From UBA1046 sp050945515 (GTDB taxonomy: Bacteria; Bacillota; Clostridia; Saccharofermentanales; DTU023), in assembly GCA_050945515.1 (NCBI GenBank), contig JBMNTB010000005.1:1-64000 (forward strand): a stretch of 64,000 bases of DNA. Direction: 5' to 3'. This document shows, one piece after another, positions 1-7,345 of this stretch. Within the stretch, counting starts at the first letter, position 1. Every line of letters starts with the position of its first letter. The notes below the pieces were generated by a model, which saw only the letters and a list, made by a program, of their open reading frames with translations, was not told the DNA's origin and ran no database searches. Both the position numbers and the translations under genes were made by a program.

Positions 1-25
1 TTAAATATATTTGGGAGGTGGCCTT

Positions 26-460
26 ATGGCTAAGAAAAAAGTTGCTGCATATATCAAATTGCAGGTTCCCGCAGGTCAAGCGACGCCAGCGCCACCGGTA
101 GGACCAGCCCTGGGACAACATGGACTGAATATTGCCCAGTTTGTCAAGGAATTTAATGAACAGACGGCGAAGGATGTTGGACTTGTGATTCCGGTTGTGA
201 TCACGGTCTATGCCGATCGCACGTACTCTTTCATTACTAAGACCCCACCGGTGCCAGTGTTGCTGAAAAAAGCGGCGAATATCGAGTCCGGCTCAGGTGA
301 GCCGCATACGAAGAAAGTGGCGACCATTCCCTGGTCGGAGTGTCTGCGGATCGCAGAGATCAAGATGGTGGACACCAATGCGTCTTCTCTGGAGGCCTGT
401 GCCCGGATGGTAGCAGGGACGGCCAGAAGTATGGGCATTACCGTGGATAAGAGCAAGTAA
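26..460 (+). CDS. rplK: 50S ribosomal protein L11
   Basis: Ribosomal protein L11 forms the GTPase-associated centre of the large subunit with L10 and L7/L12. The translation (144 residues) starts MAKKKVAAYIKLQVPAG and has the family proline-rich turn TPAPPVGPALGQHGLNI near residue 25. It ends with the RNA-binding helix region GTARSMGITVD. Length matches the family (about 141-144). I chose the ATG at 26 because a GGGAGGTG ribosome binding site lies just upstream at 13-20; an in-frame TTG at 11 falls inside that site. It is followed after 13 bp by rplA, the usual order. The upstream nusG/secE neighbours would lie outside the window. Confidence 0.97.
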   Translation: MAKKKVAAYIKLQVPAGQATPAPPVGPALGQHGLNIAQFVKEFNEQTAKDVGLVIPVVITVYADRTYSFITKTPPVPVLLKKAANIESGSGEPHTKKVATIPWSECLRIAEIKMVDTNASSLEACARMVAGTARSMGITVDKSK

Positions 461-473
461 GGGGGGTCGCAAT

Positions 474-1163
474 ATGAAAAAAGGTAAAAAATATCGCGAA
501 GTCGCTAAGCTGGTTGATCGCGCCAAGATCTATGAGCCGGCAGAGGCTTTGGAACTAGTGCGCAAGACAGCGACAGCCAAATTTGATGAGACTGTAGAAT
601 TGCATGTGCGCCTCGGTGTTGACTCCCGTCATGCCGATCAGCAGGTGCGCGGCGCGGTAGTGCTTCCCCATGGTACCGGGCGTACCAGACGAGTTCTGGT
701 CTTTGCCAAAGGGCCGAAAGCGGAAGAAGCCAGAGCAGCCGGTGCTGATTTTGTCGGCGACGATGATCTGGTCGAGAAGATCCAGAAAGAAAGCTGGTTC
801 GATTTCGATGTTGTAATTGCTACGCCTGATATGATGGCAGTGGTTGGCCGCTTGGGGCGGTTGCTGGGTCCGAAAGGGCTAATGCCGAATCCTAAGTCCG
901 GTACAGTTACGATGGATGTCGGACAGGCAGTCACCGATTCCAAGGGTGGCAAGGTCGAGTATCGCTTGGATAAGCAGAATATTATCCACTGCCCGATCGG
1001 CAAAGTTTCTTTCCCGGTCGAGAAATTGCTGGATAATTACAATACTCTGATGGGTGCGATTATTAAGGCGAAACCCGCCGCTGCCAAGGGTCAGTATGTC
1101 AGACGCTGTACTTTGGCGGCAACTATGGGACCAGGTGTCCGTACTACCGGTCGCGTAGATTAA
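474..1163 (+). CDS. rplA: 50S ribosomal protein L1
   Basis: L1 binds 23S rRNA at the L1 stalk and often represses its own L11-L1 mRNA. The 229-residue translation starts MKKGKKYREVAKLVDR and has the conserved signature around GRLGRLLGPKGLMPNPKSG (about residues 123-141). Length is normal. A GGGGGG-type site (aaggggggtcgcaat) precedes the ATG, and spacing from rplK is 13 bp, so the two are cotranscribed. No L1-binding mimic could be recognised by eye because the 5' leader of rplK lies outside the window. Confidence 0.97.
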   Translation: MKKGKKYREVAKLVDRAKIYEPAEALELVRKTATAKFDETVELHVRLGVDSRHADQQVRGAVVLPHGTGRTRRVLVFAKGPKAEEARAAGADFVGDDDLVEKIQKESWFDFDVVIATPDMMAVVGRLGRLLGPKGLMPNPKSGTVTMDVGQAVTDSKGGKVEYRLDKQNIIHCPIGKVSFPVEKLLDNYNTLMGAIIKAKPAAAKGQYVRRCTLAATMGPGVRTTGRVD

Positions 1164-1189
1164 GGTGCAGCAGTGCGGTAGGGTGACCT

Positions 1190-1358
1190 TTCGGTCCTAA
1201 CAAGCGTACGGATTGGTTAGCGCCTTAGTTAAATAACTGAATAATCCATTCGATGCCAAAGACAGCAGGAGTCCTACGGGACATAAACAGCAGATGTCCT
1301 GCCGAGGCGGAGAGTCAAATTTAGGTTTGAGCCCCTCCGTCTGTGCGCGAGGGGTTTT
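1190..1358 (+). promoter_or_regulatory. L10 leader (autoregulatory mRNA element) with attenuator hairpin
   Basis: The 219-bp gap between rplA and rplJ contains the two hallmark segments of the Bacillota L10 leader: AAAGACAGCAGGAG near 1258-1271 and a matching ATGTCCTGCCGAGG near 1293-1306. L10(L12)4 binds this element and lowers expression of rplJ-rplL. It ends in a small GC hairpin, CCCCTC (1332-1337) with GAGGGG (1349-1354), followed by TTTT (1355-1358), which looks like an attenuator just before the rplJ ribosome binding site GAGGAGG region. The element class is recognised from family knowledge; exact limits are approximate. Confidence 0.8.
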
Positions 1359-1382
1359 CAAATATAAAGAGGAGGAAAAGAC

Positions 1383-2150
1383 ATGCCCAGTGTCAAGATT
1401 CTTGAACAGAAGAAAAAAGCGGTCAGGAAGCTTCGTGATCAGCTGAAAGATGCCAAGTCGATGGTCTTTGCGGACTATATGGGCTTGAATGTGGCTCAGG
1501 ATACCGAGATGCGTTCTGAATTCCGCAAGGAAGGTCTGCAATATCGGGTGATCAAGAACACGATTACTACACGTGTGTTCGATGAGCTGGGCCTGGAAGA
1601 GCTGAAGCCGATTCTGGTAGGGCCGACGGCGGTGGCTTACAGTGCTGAGGATCCGATTCTGGCTCCGCGCCTGGTGGCTAAGTATCGTGACCAGTATAAG
1701 AAGTTCACAATCAAGGGCGGCGTGATGGACGGCGAGATTATCTCGCTCGAGCTGATTGACGAGCTGTCGCAGATCCCGGCGCTGCCTGTTTTGCATGGCA
1801 GACTGGTATCTACTATGATGTTCCCGATTTCTTCATTGGCGATTACGCTGAATCTGTTGGCGCAGAAGGCGGAAGAAGCCGGTGCGTCGACGGTTGCTGA
1901 GCTGGCGACAGGAGCGACTGCTGCTGCTGAGGCTGCGACTGAAGTAGAGCCTGCGACTGAGCCCGAGGCGGCTCCTGAGACTGAAGTGGCTCCTGAGGCT
2001 GAAGCATCGGTTGAAGAGCCTGCTGCCGAAGCTGCTGAGCCGGTCGCCGAAGCTGCTGAGCCGGTTGCGGAAGCTGCTGCGGAAGAGCCTAAAGCCGAAG
2101 CGGTATCTGAAGCTGCTGCTGAGCCTGAGGCTGAAACTGAGGAAGCATAG
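1383..2150 (+). CDS. rplJ: 50S ribosomal protein L10 with long acidic Ala/Glu/Pro tail
   Basis: L10 anchors the L7/L12 stalk dimers to the ribosome. Residues 1 to about 165 are an ordinary L10: MPSVKILEQKKKAV start, VIKNTITTR region, and the C-terminal helix ITLNLLAQKAEEAGA. From about residue 167 to 255 the protein continues as a low-complexity tail rich in Ala, Glu and Pro with near-repeats such as EAAEPVA. The family usually ends near 165-175 residues, so the protein is about 85 residues longer than normal. The reading frame is open and the start has a strong GAGGAGG site. The gene sits directly after the L10 leader. Confidence 0.95.
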   Translation: MPSVKILEQKKKAVRKLRDQLKDAKSMVFADYMGLNVAQDTEMRSEFRKEGLQYRVIKNTITTRVFDELGLEELKPILVGPTAVAYSAEDPILAPRLVAKYRDQYKKFTIKGGVMDGEIISLELIDELSQIPALPVLHGRLVSTMMFPISSLAITLNLLAQKAEEAGASTVAELATGATAAAEAATEVEPATEPEAAPETEVAPEAEASVEEPAAEAAEPVAEAAEPVAEAAAEEPKAEAVSEAAAEPEAETEEA

Positions 2151-2300
2151 AGGCCGACGGAGAGCAACAAGTTCTCGGGATCATGTGTACATGAGCACGA
2201 TGATCGTGCTGAAAGTGCGGAGAGGATTGTACTCTCAGGGCAAAGTGCCCATTAAATATAATATTTGCCGCAAGGCGATCTAATTGGAGGTTCTAATATC
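2151..2300 (+). other. rplJ-rplL spacer with small hairpins and a TATAAT box
   Basis: This 150-bp spacer holds several short inverted repeats: TCATGT/ACATGA at 2181-2194, AGCACGA/TCGTGCT at 2194-2210, GAGAG/CTCTC at 2220-2236 and GGGC/GCCC at 2238-2250. A TATAAT hexamer lies at 2257-2262, but I see no good -35 at normal spacing. None of the hairpins has a U-tract, so they are not convincing terminators. They may shape mRNA processing or raise L7/L12 output over L10. Confidence 0.35.
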
Positions 2301-2684
2301 ATGGCAAGTGAGAAAATTACAAAGATTATGGACGAAGTCAAAGTACTGACAGTCCTTGAATTGAACGAACTCGTCAAAGCTCTGGAAGAAGAGTTTGGCG
2401 TATCCGCGGCCGCAATGGTTGCCGCAGCACCCGTCGCCGGTGGTCCGGCCGGTGCCGCTGAAGAAGAGGAGCAGACTGAATTCACAGTCGTCCTCAAGAG
2501 CGCCGGTTCCAGTAAGATTCCGGTCATCAAGGTTGTGCGCGAGCTGACAGGTCTCGGCCTCAAAGAGGCTAAGGGTCTGGTGGATGAAGCACCCAAGCCG
2601 ATCAAAGAGCATGTCAGTAAGGAAGAGGCAGATGCTGCCGCTGCCAAGCTGACTGAAGCAGGCGCCGAGGTCGAAATTAAGTAA
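2301..2684 (+). CDS. rplL: 50S ribosomal protein L7/L12
   Basis: L7/L12 is the multi-copy stalk protein that recruits translation factors. The translation from ATG 2301 is 127 residues: N-terminal dimerisation part MASEKITKIMDEVKVLTVLELNELVKALEEEFGV, an Ala/Gly-rich hinge, and the C-terminal factor-binding domain with IKVVRELTGLGLKEAKGLV. An upstream in-frame start at 2265 would add 12 residues, but the TTGGAGG site at 2284-2290 clearly points to 2301. The last bases and stop codon are copied again 65 bp downstream (see findings). Confidence 0.97.
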   Translation: MASEKITKIMDEVKVLTVLELNELVKALEEEFGVSAAAMVAAAPVAGGPAGAAEEEEQTEFTVVLKSAGSSKIPVIKVVRELTGLGLKEAKGLVDEAPKPIKEHVSKEEADAAAAKLTEAGAEVEIK

Positions 2685-2728
2685 GCATAGCGGGCAGGGC
2701 TGATACTGATATTGATTGCAGCTTTTGT

Positions 2729-2751
2729 GCCGAGGTCGAAATTAAGTAAGC
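2729..2751 (+). repeat. Duplicated 3' end of rplL
   Basis: Bases 2729-2751 are an exact 23-bp copy of 2664-2686, which encode the last residues of L7/L12 (AEVEIK) plus the stop codon. The second copy is in non-coding DNA 65 bp downstream, with unrelated sequence on both sides. It looks like the scar of a partial duplication of rplL. Confidence 0.75.
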
Positions 2752-2849
2752 TGTTGTTAATTGAGCTGTGTTTACCTGAACTATGTTTACATAGCTGAAG
2801 GCTACAATGATAAGCGGCTTGAGGCTGATGAGCTTAGTTTACTCAAGGG

Positions 2850-2878
2850 GGGTTGTTCCTAGTGGACAACCCTTTTTT
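2850..2878 (+). terminator. Rho-independent terminator after rplL
   Basis: GGGTTGT (2850-2856) pairs with ACAACCC (2866-2872), with partial further pairing of CC/GG inside, and six T residues follow at 2873-2878. It ends the ribosomal protein transcript on the plus strand. The minus-strand reading has no T-tract. Confidence 0.85.
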
Positions 2879-2918
2879 GATGGTTGCTTGAGTGGAGGGG
2901 GGGACTGCAAACCGGGTT

Positions 2919-4136
2919 TTATTCGTTGCGGAGAGCGTCGATGGGATTGAGCATAGAGGCTTTGCGGGCAGGATAGATGCCGAAGAAGAGGCCTACTCCG
3001 CTGGAGAAGATCAAAGCGACAATAATGGCCACAATGCTGATACTGGCCTTGAAACCCAGGACTTTACCCATCATCAAGGAAGCGCCCAGACCGAAGATAA
3101 TGCCGATAGCACCGCCGACGAAAGTCAGGATCACGGACTCGGTCATAAACTGGAACATGATATCGCCGATAGTGGCTCCCAGTGCTTTGCGGATGCCGAT
3201 CTCGCGGGTGCGTTCCGTCACCGATACCAGCATAATGTTCATCACACCGATGCCGCCGACTAGCAAGGAGAGGGCGGCTATCGCGGAAATGGCGGTGGTG
3301 ACGATGTCGATGATGCGATTGGCCTGATCCAGCAGCTCGGTCACATTTTGTTTTTGGTAGACATTTCTGTCGCTGTTGTTGTGATTGGTTTCTAACAGGC
3401 GCAAGACCTGATTGCCGGTCTGCTCCAGCAAATTCGGGTCATCGGCCATCACCATAATCATGTAGAAAGTATCTCTCCTGCGTCCCAGCTCCTGAGCTAC
3501 CTGGAGCGGGAGATATAAAGTCAGAGGCATTTCCTGTTCGGCTTCACTGGGTGTCATGCCCATGAAAGTTGAGGCACTGGTTTCGATCACTCCCATGATG
3601 GTAAATGTTTGCTTTTTGCCACGGCTGATAATCTCGACTGTCTCTCCGATCGGATCGGAGTTGCCGAATAGCTGGGCGGCGGAATTCTTTTCGATCAGAG
3701 CTACCGGTTGTTTGGAGGCCAATTCAGTATGAGTCAGTGAGCGTCCGTTCAGGACTTTGAGAGAAGCCAGCGGGGCATAGTCCTGATCCATGCCGTAAAA
3801 GGTGACTTGCCTCTCTCTGGCATAATAGCGGACATAGCCAAAACCGTATACGGAGGGGGAGACCAGCCGTACATCGTCGAGATTTCGGATATCTTCAATA
3901 TCGCGGGCGGTAATCATATCCTGATCTTGAGCATCGCTGGAGCTGGCACTGATAATGATTGAGCTGGCGCCGATGCCTTCAAATTCACCCATAATCAAAT
4001 CTTTCGCACCGTCGCCGACACCGACGATGGCGATGACGGCGCCGATACCGACTATGATGCCCAACATAGTCAGGAGTGATCGCATCTTATTGGCGAGCAG
4101 TGAAGCCCAGGCCATCCGCATACTTTCTCTAAACAT
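2919..4136 (-). CDS. MacB-like ABC transporter permease (FtsX family)
   Basis: This is a four-helix FtsX/MacB permease. The 405-residue form starts MFRESMRMAWASLLANK, has a first membrane segment at about 19-43 (MLGIIVGIGAVIAIVG), a large extracellular MacB-type core, then three membrane segments after about residue 270. The block GGIGVMNIMLVSVTERTREI is the family hallmark. I chose ATG 4136 because GAGG lies 7 bases upstream; an in-frame ATG at 4172 would overlap the ATPase gene by 44 bp. With the chosen start the overlap is 8 bp, indicating coupled translation. Together with the two upstream genes it makes a tripartite MacAB-like exporter; the substrate is unknown (antimicrobial peptides or macrolides are typical for relatives). 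Confidence 0.93.
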   Translation of the reverse strand: MFRESMRMAWASLLANKMRSLLTMLGIIVGIGAVIAIVGVGDGAKDLIMGEFEGIGASSIIISASSSDAQDQDMITARDIEDIRNLDDVRLVSPSVYGFGYVRYYARERQVTFYGMDQDYAPLASLKVLNGRSLTHTELASKQPVALIEKNSAAQLFGNSDPIGETVEIISRGKKQTFTIMGVIETSASTFMGMTPSEAEQEMPLTLYLPLQVAQELGRRRDTFYMIMVMADDPNLLEQTGNQVLRLLETNHNNSDRNVYQKQNVTELLDQANRIIDIVTTAISAIAALSLLVGGIGVMNIMLVSVTERTREIGIRKALGATIGDIMFQFMTESVILTFVGGAIGIIFGLGASLMMGKVLGFKASISIVAIIVALIFSSGVGLFFGIYPARKASMLNPIDALRNE

Positions 4137-5019
4137 GGCTGACCTCGGTGGGTTTGGCAGGAGTCGCGGCAAGGGATGACCGGGAGTCGGCGGGATTGCA
4201 ACTATGACTGATTTCGCTGTGAACGGCGGGGTTAGTGGGGGTCGCGATGGACGATGAATTAGCAGTGAGGGGCTTGTATAAGGCGTCTTCGGTTAATCTG
4301 CCGTCACGGATCATAATTAGGCGATTGGCATAATTGGCGATATCTTTCTCATGCGTAATTAGTACTACTGTTGTGCCGCTTCGATTAAAACCGCAGATCA
4401 GATTCATGATCTCCAGTGTCGCTTGGGAGTCGATATTGCCGGTGGGTTCATCAGCCAGCAGCAGCGCCGGTCTGGTGACCAGTGCTCTGGCAATGGCGGT
4501 TCGTTGCATTTGTCCGCCGGAGACTTCAACCGGCCTGTGCCCCTGCCAGCGGTCAAGGCCGACTTCAGTCAGAGCTGCGAGGGCTCTTTCTCTGCGCTCG
4601 CGTTGTGACACGGCGGCATAGACCAGGGGCAGTTCCACATTCTCGAGCAGAGTAAGCTGAGGCAGCAGATTGAAAGACTGAAAAACGAAGCCGATTTCCT
4701 GATTCCTCAGGAAAGCGCGGTCATCGTCACTAAGATCTCCTACATTATGACCGTTTAGTTCATAGTGCCCGGAGGTCAGCTCGTCCAGCAGGCCGATAAT
4801 ATTCATCAGCGTGGACTTGCCGGATCCGGAGGGTCCCATGATGGCAACAAAGTCACCCTGTATCACTGTGAAATCAACATCTTTCAAAGCATGGAAAGCG
4901 ATCTTGCCGGTGTGGTAGATCTTATTAACCTGCTGCATTTTGATTGTTGTCTGTATTTCAGCTCCGGCAGCGATCGGAGCATATTTGTTTAGCTGTTGCA
5001 TTCCGGTCGTTGTTGGCAT
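4129..5019 (-). CDS. ABC transporter ATP-binding protein (MacB/LolD type)
   Basis: ATPase partner of the adjacent permease. The Walker A motif GPSGSGKST is at residues 62-70, the signature VSGGQMQR follows near 165, and Walker B LLLADEPTG follows it. The first 27 residues precede the usual family start and the last 50 or so form a Ser/Thr/Ala-rich extension not needed for ATPase function. A CAGGA site lies 6 bases before the ATG, supporting this start. Two bases separate it from the stop of the membrane fusion protein gene, so the three genes form one minus-strand operon. Confidence 0.94.
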   Translation of the reverse strand: MPTTTGMQQLNKYAPIAAGAEIQTTIKMQQVNKIYHTGKIAFHALKDVDFTVIQGDFVAIMGPSGSGKSTLMNIIGLLDELTSGHYELNGHNVGDLSDDDRAFLRNQEIGFVFQSFNLLPQLTLLENVELPLVYAAVSQRERRERALAALTEVGLDRWQGHRPVEVSGGQMQRTAIARALVTRPALLLADEPTGNIDSQATLEIMNLICGFNRSGTTVVLITHEKDIANYANRLIMIRDGRLTEDALYKPLTANSSSIATPTNPAVHSEISHSCNPADSRSSLAATPAKPTEVSHV

Positions 5020-5021
5020 AG

Positions 5022-6923
5022 CTAATCCTGCTGTTTGTCGGGGCTGTCTGCATAAATTGCTGCTTCAACGGTCATTCCGGCTTCGAGATTGGCACCGGGA
5101 CTGAGTACGACGAGTTCGTTCTCCTTAAGCCCGGAGAGAATTTCTACTGACAGCGAAGACTCCAGTCCGACCTCTACTTCGCGGCGCTCCAGGACTTGAT
5201 CATCCCCGACTATGAAGAGATAATAGCTGCCTTTTTCTTTGAGTAAGGAGAAAGCCGAGACAGTCAGAACATTTTCTCTGACTTCGGTTTCAACCTCTGC
5301 ATTCACGGCAAAGCCGATGATGAGCTCCGGCAGATCTGCACCCTCGATACTCATTTCAACCCTGACCTGCGGCTCGGTGCTCAAGTCGATACTTCCTAAT
5401 GAGCTTGCCCCCATGATTGAGCTGAAGCCTAGGATATCGCCGCCTATTTGTGCTGAAAGGTCGTATCCCAGACTATCCGTCCCCTCGTAAGCAACAGGGT
5501 CAATGAAAGTTATTTCACCTTCAAAGGTCATATTCTCCAGGGTATAGTGGACTTTTTGTCCTTTTGCCAAACGGCGGGCATCATTATGTCCGACAGTGGT
5601 CACTGTTTTGAGGTTTATGTTGTCATAGACTCGGATGATCTCCCGCCCGGAGGCGACTTTGTCTCCGACGACAGCATCAACTTTAACAACAATGCCGTCA
5701 AAATCAGCTGCCACATCCTTTTGCAAACGATTGATGATTTCCTGCTGACTCCGTTTTGCTTCTTCCAGCTGTTCCAGCAGATCTTGCCCCTGTGTCAGAC
5801 TATTTGACAACAAAGATAGATTGCCGGTTCCGCCCAGCATCTGTTGCATTTGTTGTATGGTCTCGGGTGAAAGGGAGGAGAGATCAGGCGTACCGGCGCC
5901 GCCGGAACCGTCGGCTGTCGTTGTCGTTGCTTCACCGTCGCCCTGTGTTTCCTCGCCGGAAGTGGTATTGGAGTCGGATGTTGGGGTGGAGTCGGGACCG
6001 GTCTGATTGTTAGTCGCATCCGGCTGAGGCAGAGACGGCATAGTGCCGTCGGGCAGGGTAAAGTTGGGCCAGGTGGAATCCGGTGCAGAATTGTCCCCCA
6101 GCCATTGCTGCCAAGTTGTACCTGTGCTTTCCAGCTCTTGCAGCAGTCTTTGCAGCTGCTGTTCTATTTGTTGCAGATTTTGCAGCGAAGTTAACAGATC
6201 ATCAACAAATCCTGATTGCTCAAGTTCATCGAGAGCTTGGCGCAGCTTAGCGGCAATGCCCTGCATTTCCTCCAGCCATTGATTGATGGCTGTAGTATCA
6301 ATTGTGCCGAGCATTTTCCCCAGCTCTAAAAAAGGGGCCTGAATCTCTACCATTTGGGAGGCAAGTCCACTCAGACTGTCATTTAAATTGCGCGAAATCC
6401 GGGTAAGCTGTCGATCGAGATCCATGCCGCCGAGTGATCCCAGTTGCGATCCCAGATCCTTGGCTTCTGCCTCCGCTTCAGCAATGCTGTCTTTGGTCTT
6501 AGCGATCAGATCCTTTGTCTTTTCCAGTTCAGCCTCGAGTTCCGAAGTGTCGAAGCGGAGCAAAGGGTCCCCCTGCTTGACCTGATCACCGATCTCAACA
6601 TAGATATTCTGGATCTCTACATCGGCACCGGAGACAACTTGAATCCGCTCAGGTCTCAGAAGGGGAGACAGGCCGATCGTTTCTGTGACTGCGCCGCGCT
6701 TGACTACTTCAGTCATGACCTTGGGCAGAGCCTTCTGTTCACGCTGCAGCAGAAAGATCAACAGCCCTACCACTGCCAGAGCAGCGACGACAAGACTGAT
6801 CCGCCGGCGCTTATTTCGTTTACGCCGTCTGGCTGTCATTTCAGCCGCGGTTTCAGCTTTCCTGTTACTGCCCGTTATGCCCAAGTCTTTATTATCTTGC
6901 TGTTCAGCCATTATTGGTCTCAT
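5022..6923 (-). CDS. HlyD/MacA-like membrane fusion protein with Gln-rich coiled coil and Ser/Thr/Gly linker
   Basis: This 633-residue adaptor has one membrane segment near residues 40-60 (ISLVVAALAVVGLLIFLLQ), a first half lipoyl/barrel-sandwich motif (IYVEIGDQVKQGDPLLRFD) followed by a Glu/Lys-rich helix, and a second lipoyl half (DFDGIVVKVDAVVGDKV) near residue 400. A beta-barrel C-terminal region follows. Between the two halves lie a Gln-rich coiled coil (LQQIEQQLQRLLQEL) and about 65 residues of low-complexity Pro/Ser/Thr/Gly sequence. The protein is far longer than the usual 350-450 residues. ATG 6911 (MAEQQDNK) is an alternative start. It heads the exporter operon. Confidence 0.9.
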   Translation of the reverse strand: MRPIMAEQQDNKDLGITGSNRKAETAAEMTARRRKRNKRRRISLVVAALAVVGLLIFLLQREQKALPKVMTEVVKRGAVTETIGLSPLLRPERIQVVSGADVEIQNIYVEIGDQVKQGDPLLRFDTSELEAELEKTKDLIAKTKDSIAEAEAEAKDLGSQLGSLGGMDLDRQLTRISRNLNDSLSGLASQMVEIQAPFLELGKMLGTIDTTAINQWLEEMQGIAAKLRQALDELEQSGFVDDLLTSLQNLQQIEQQLQRLLQELESTGTTWQQWLGDNSAPDSTWPNFTLPDGTMPSLPQPDATNNQTGPDSTPTSDSNTTSGEETQGDGEATTTTADGSGGAGTPDLSSLSPETIQQMQQMLGGTGNLSLLSNSLTQGQDLLEQLEEAKRSQQEIINRLQKDVAADFDGIVVKVDAVVGDKVASGREIIRVYDNINLKTVTTVGHNDARRLAKGQKVHYTLENMTFEGEITFIDPVAYEGTDSLGYDLSAQIGGDILGFSSIMGASSLGSIDLSTEPQVRVEMSIEGADLPELIIGFAVNAEVETEVRENVLTVSAFSLLKEKGSYYLFIVGDDQVLERREVEVGLESSLSVEILSGLKENELVVLSPGANLEAGMTVEAAIYADSPDKQQD

Positions 6924-6937
6924 TTCTCTTTCTTGTC

Positions 6938-6943
6938 ATTATA
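6938..6943 (-). promoter_or_regulatory. Candidate -10 box of the exporter operon
   Basis: On the minus strand this reads TATAAT, 15 bases before the first possible start codon (6923) and 27 before the second (6911). No good -35 hexamer is found 17 bases upstream, which would fit a promoter needing an activator. Confidence 0.4.
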
Positions 6944-6980
6944 CCCGTACCGGTCTGATTCCGGCTTCATTCCTACAGTT

Positions 6981-7018
6981 AATATCTTGAAATATGCATT
7001 ACGATATTTCAAGATATT
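6981..7018. promoter_or_regulatory. Long palindrome, candidate operator of the exporter operon
   Basis: AATATCTTGAAATAT at 6981-6995 is followed after 8 bases by its perfect reverse complement at 7004-7018. The centre lies about 55-60 bp upstream of the candidate minus-strand -10 box, a common position for an activator site. A terminator is unlikely because the arms are AT-only and no gene ends here. Confidence 0.55.
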
Positions 7019-7300
7019 TTCCGTTTTGTCCGCAAAGCGAGCAATCAATTCTGTTATATCATTACCGGTCTGACTTTGGTTCTGTCCTTACCGGTTAGCC
7101 ATAGTTGCTATTTTGCTACTTATCTGCTCTATCTTAAACAGAATAAAGTAACAACTACCAAAAAATATGAAGAAAATACGAAAACTGAGCACGAAAGGCA
7201 GCATTATGTAACTCAGGTATCAATAGCAGTGAGGAACGGCTACAAAAGTATTCCTACCAGTTATGATAAATGAGCGTTAAACTTGGGTGATAGGTGATAG

Positions 7301-7345
7301 ATGAAAAAGGAGTATTTGAACGATAGCTATGATCTCGATCGATAA
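7301..7345 (+). CDS. Possible 14-codon upstream ORF overlapping trxB start
   Basis: ATG 7301 begins MKKEYLNDSYDLDR and stops at 7345, overlapping the trxB start at 7329 in another frame. AGGTG lies 5 bases before it. The trxB ATG itself has no site at good spacing: AAAAAGGAG ends at 7312, 16 bases away. Translation of the short frame could deliver ribosomes to trxB. It could also be chance. Confidence 0.3.
   Translation: MKKEYLNDSYDLDR

Larger units (their letters stand above)
6924..7300. other. Divergent intergenic region between exporter operon and trxB
   Basis: About 380 bp without a supported gene. It holds the minus-strand -10 box and the large palindrome listed separately. The 11-mer TACCGGTCTGA occurs at both ends (near 6948 and 7063). 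The part from 7080 to 7290 is AT-rich with no clear structure. I see no RNA gene. Confidence 0.6.

Noticed and set aside
1911..2150. CRISPR-like or mobile repeat in the L10 tail
   Set aside because: The repeats are codon-level low complexity inside one open frame, without spacers.
1637..2170. Ala/Ser-rich minus-strand frame opposite rplJ
   Set aside because: It is the complement of the repetitive acidic tail of L10; no start signal and no recognisable protein.
2011..2283. Plus-strand 90-codon frame inside the L10 tail
   Set aside because: Leu/Lys-rich shadow of the Ala/Glu repeat in another frame.
6444..7073. 209-codon plus-strand frame across the membrane fusion protein start and intergenic region
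   Set aside because: Antisense to the coiled-coil gene over most of its length; no binding site or domain.
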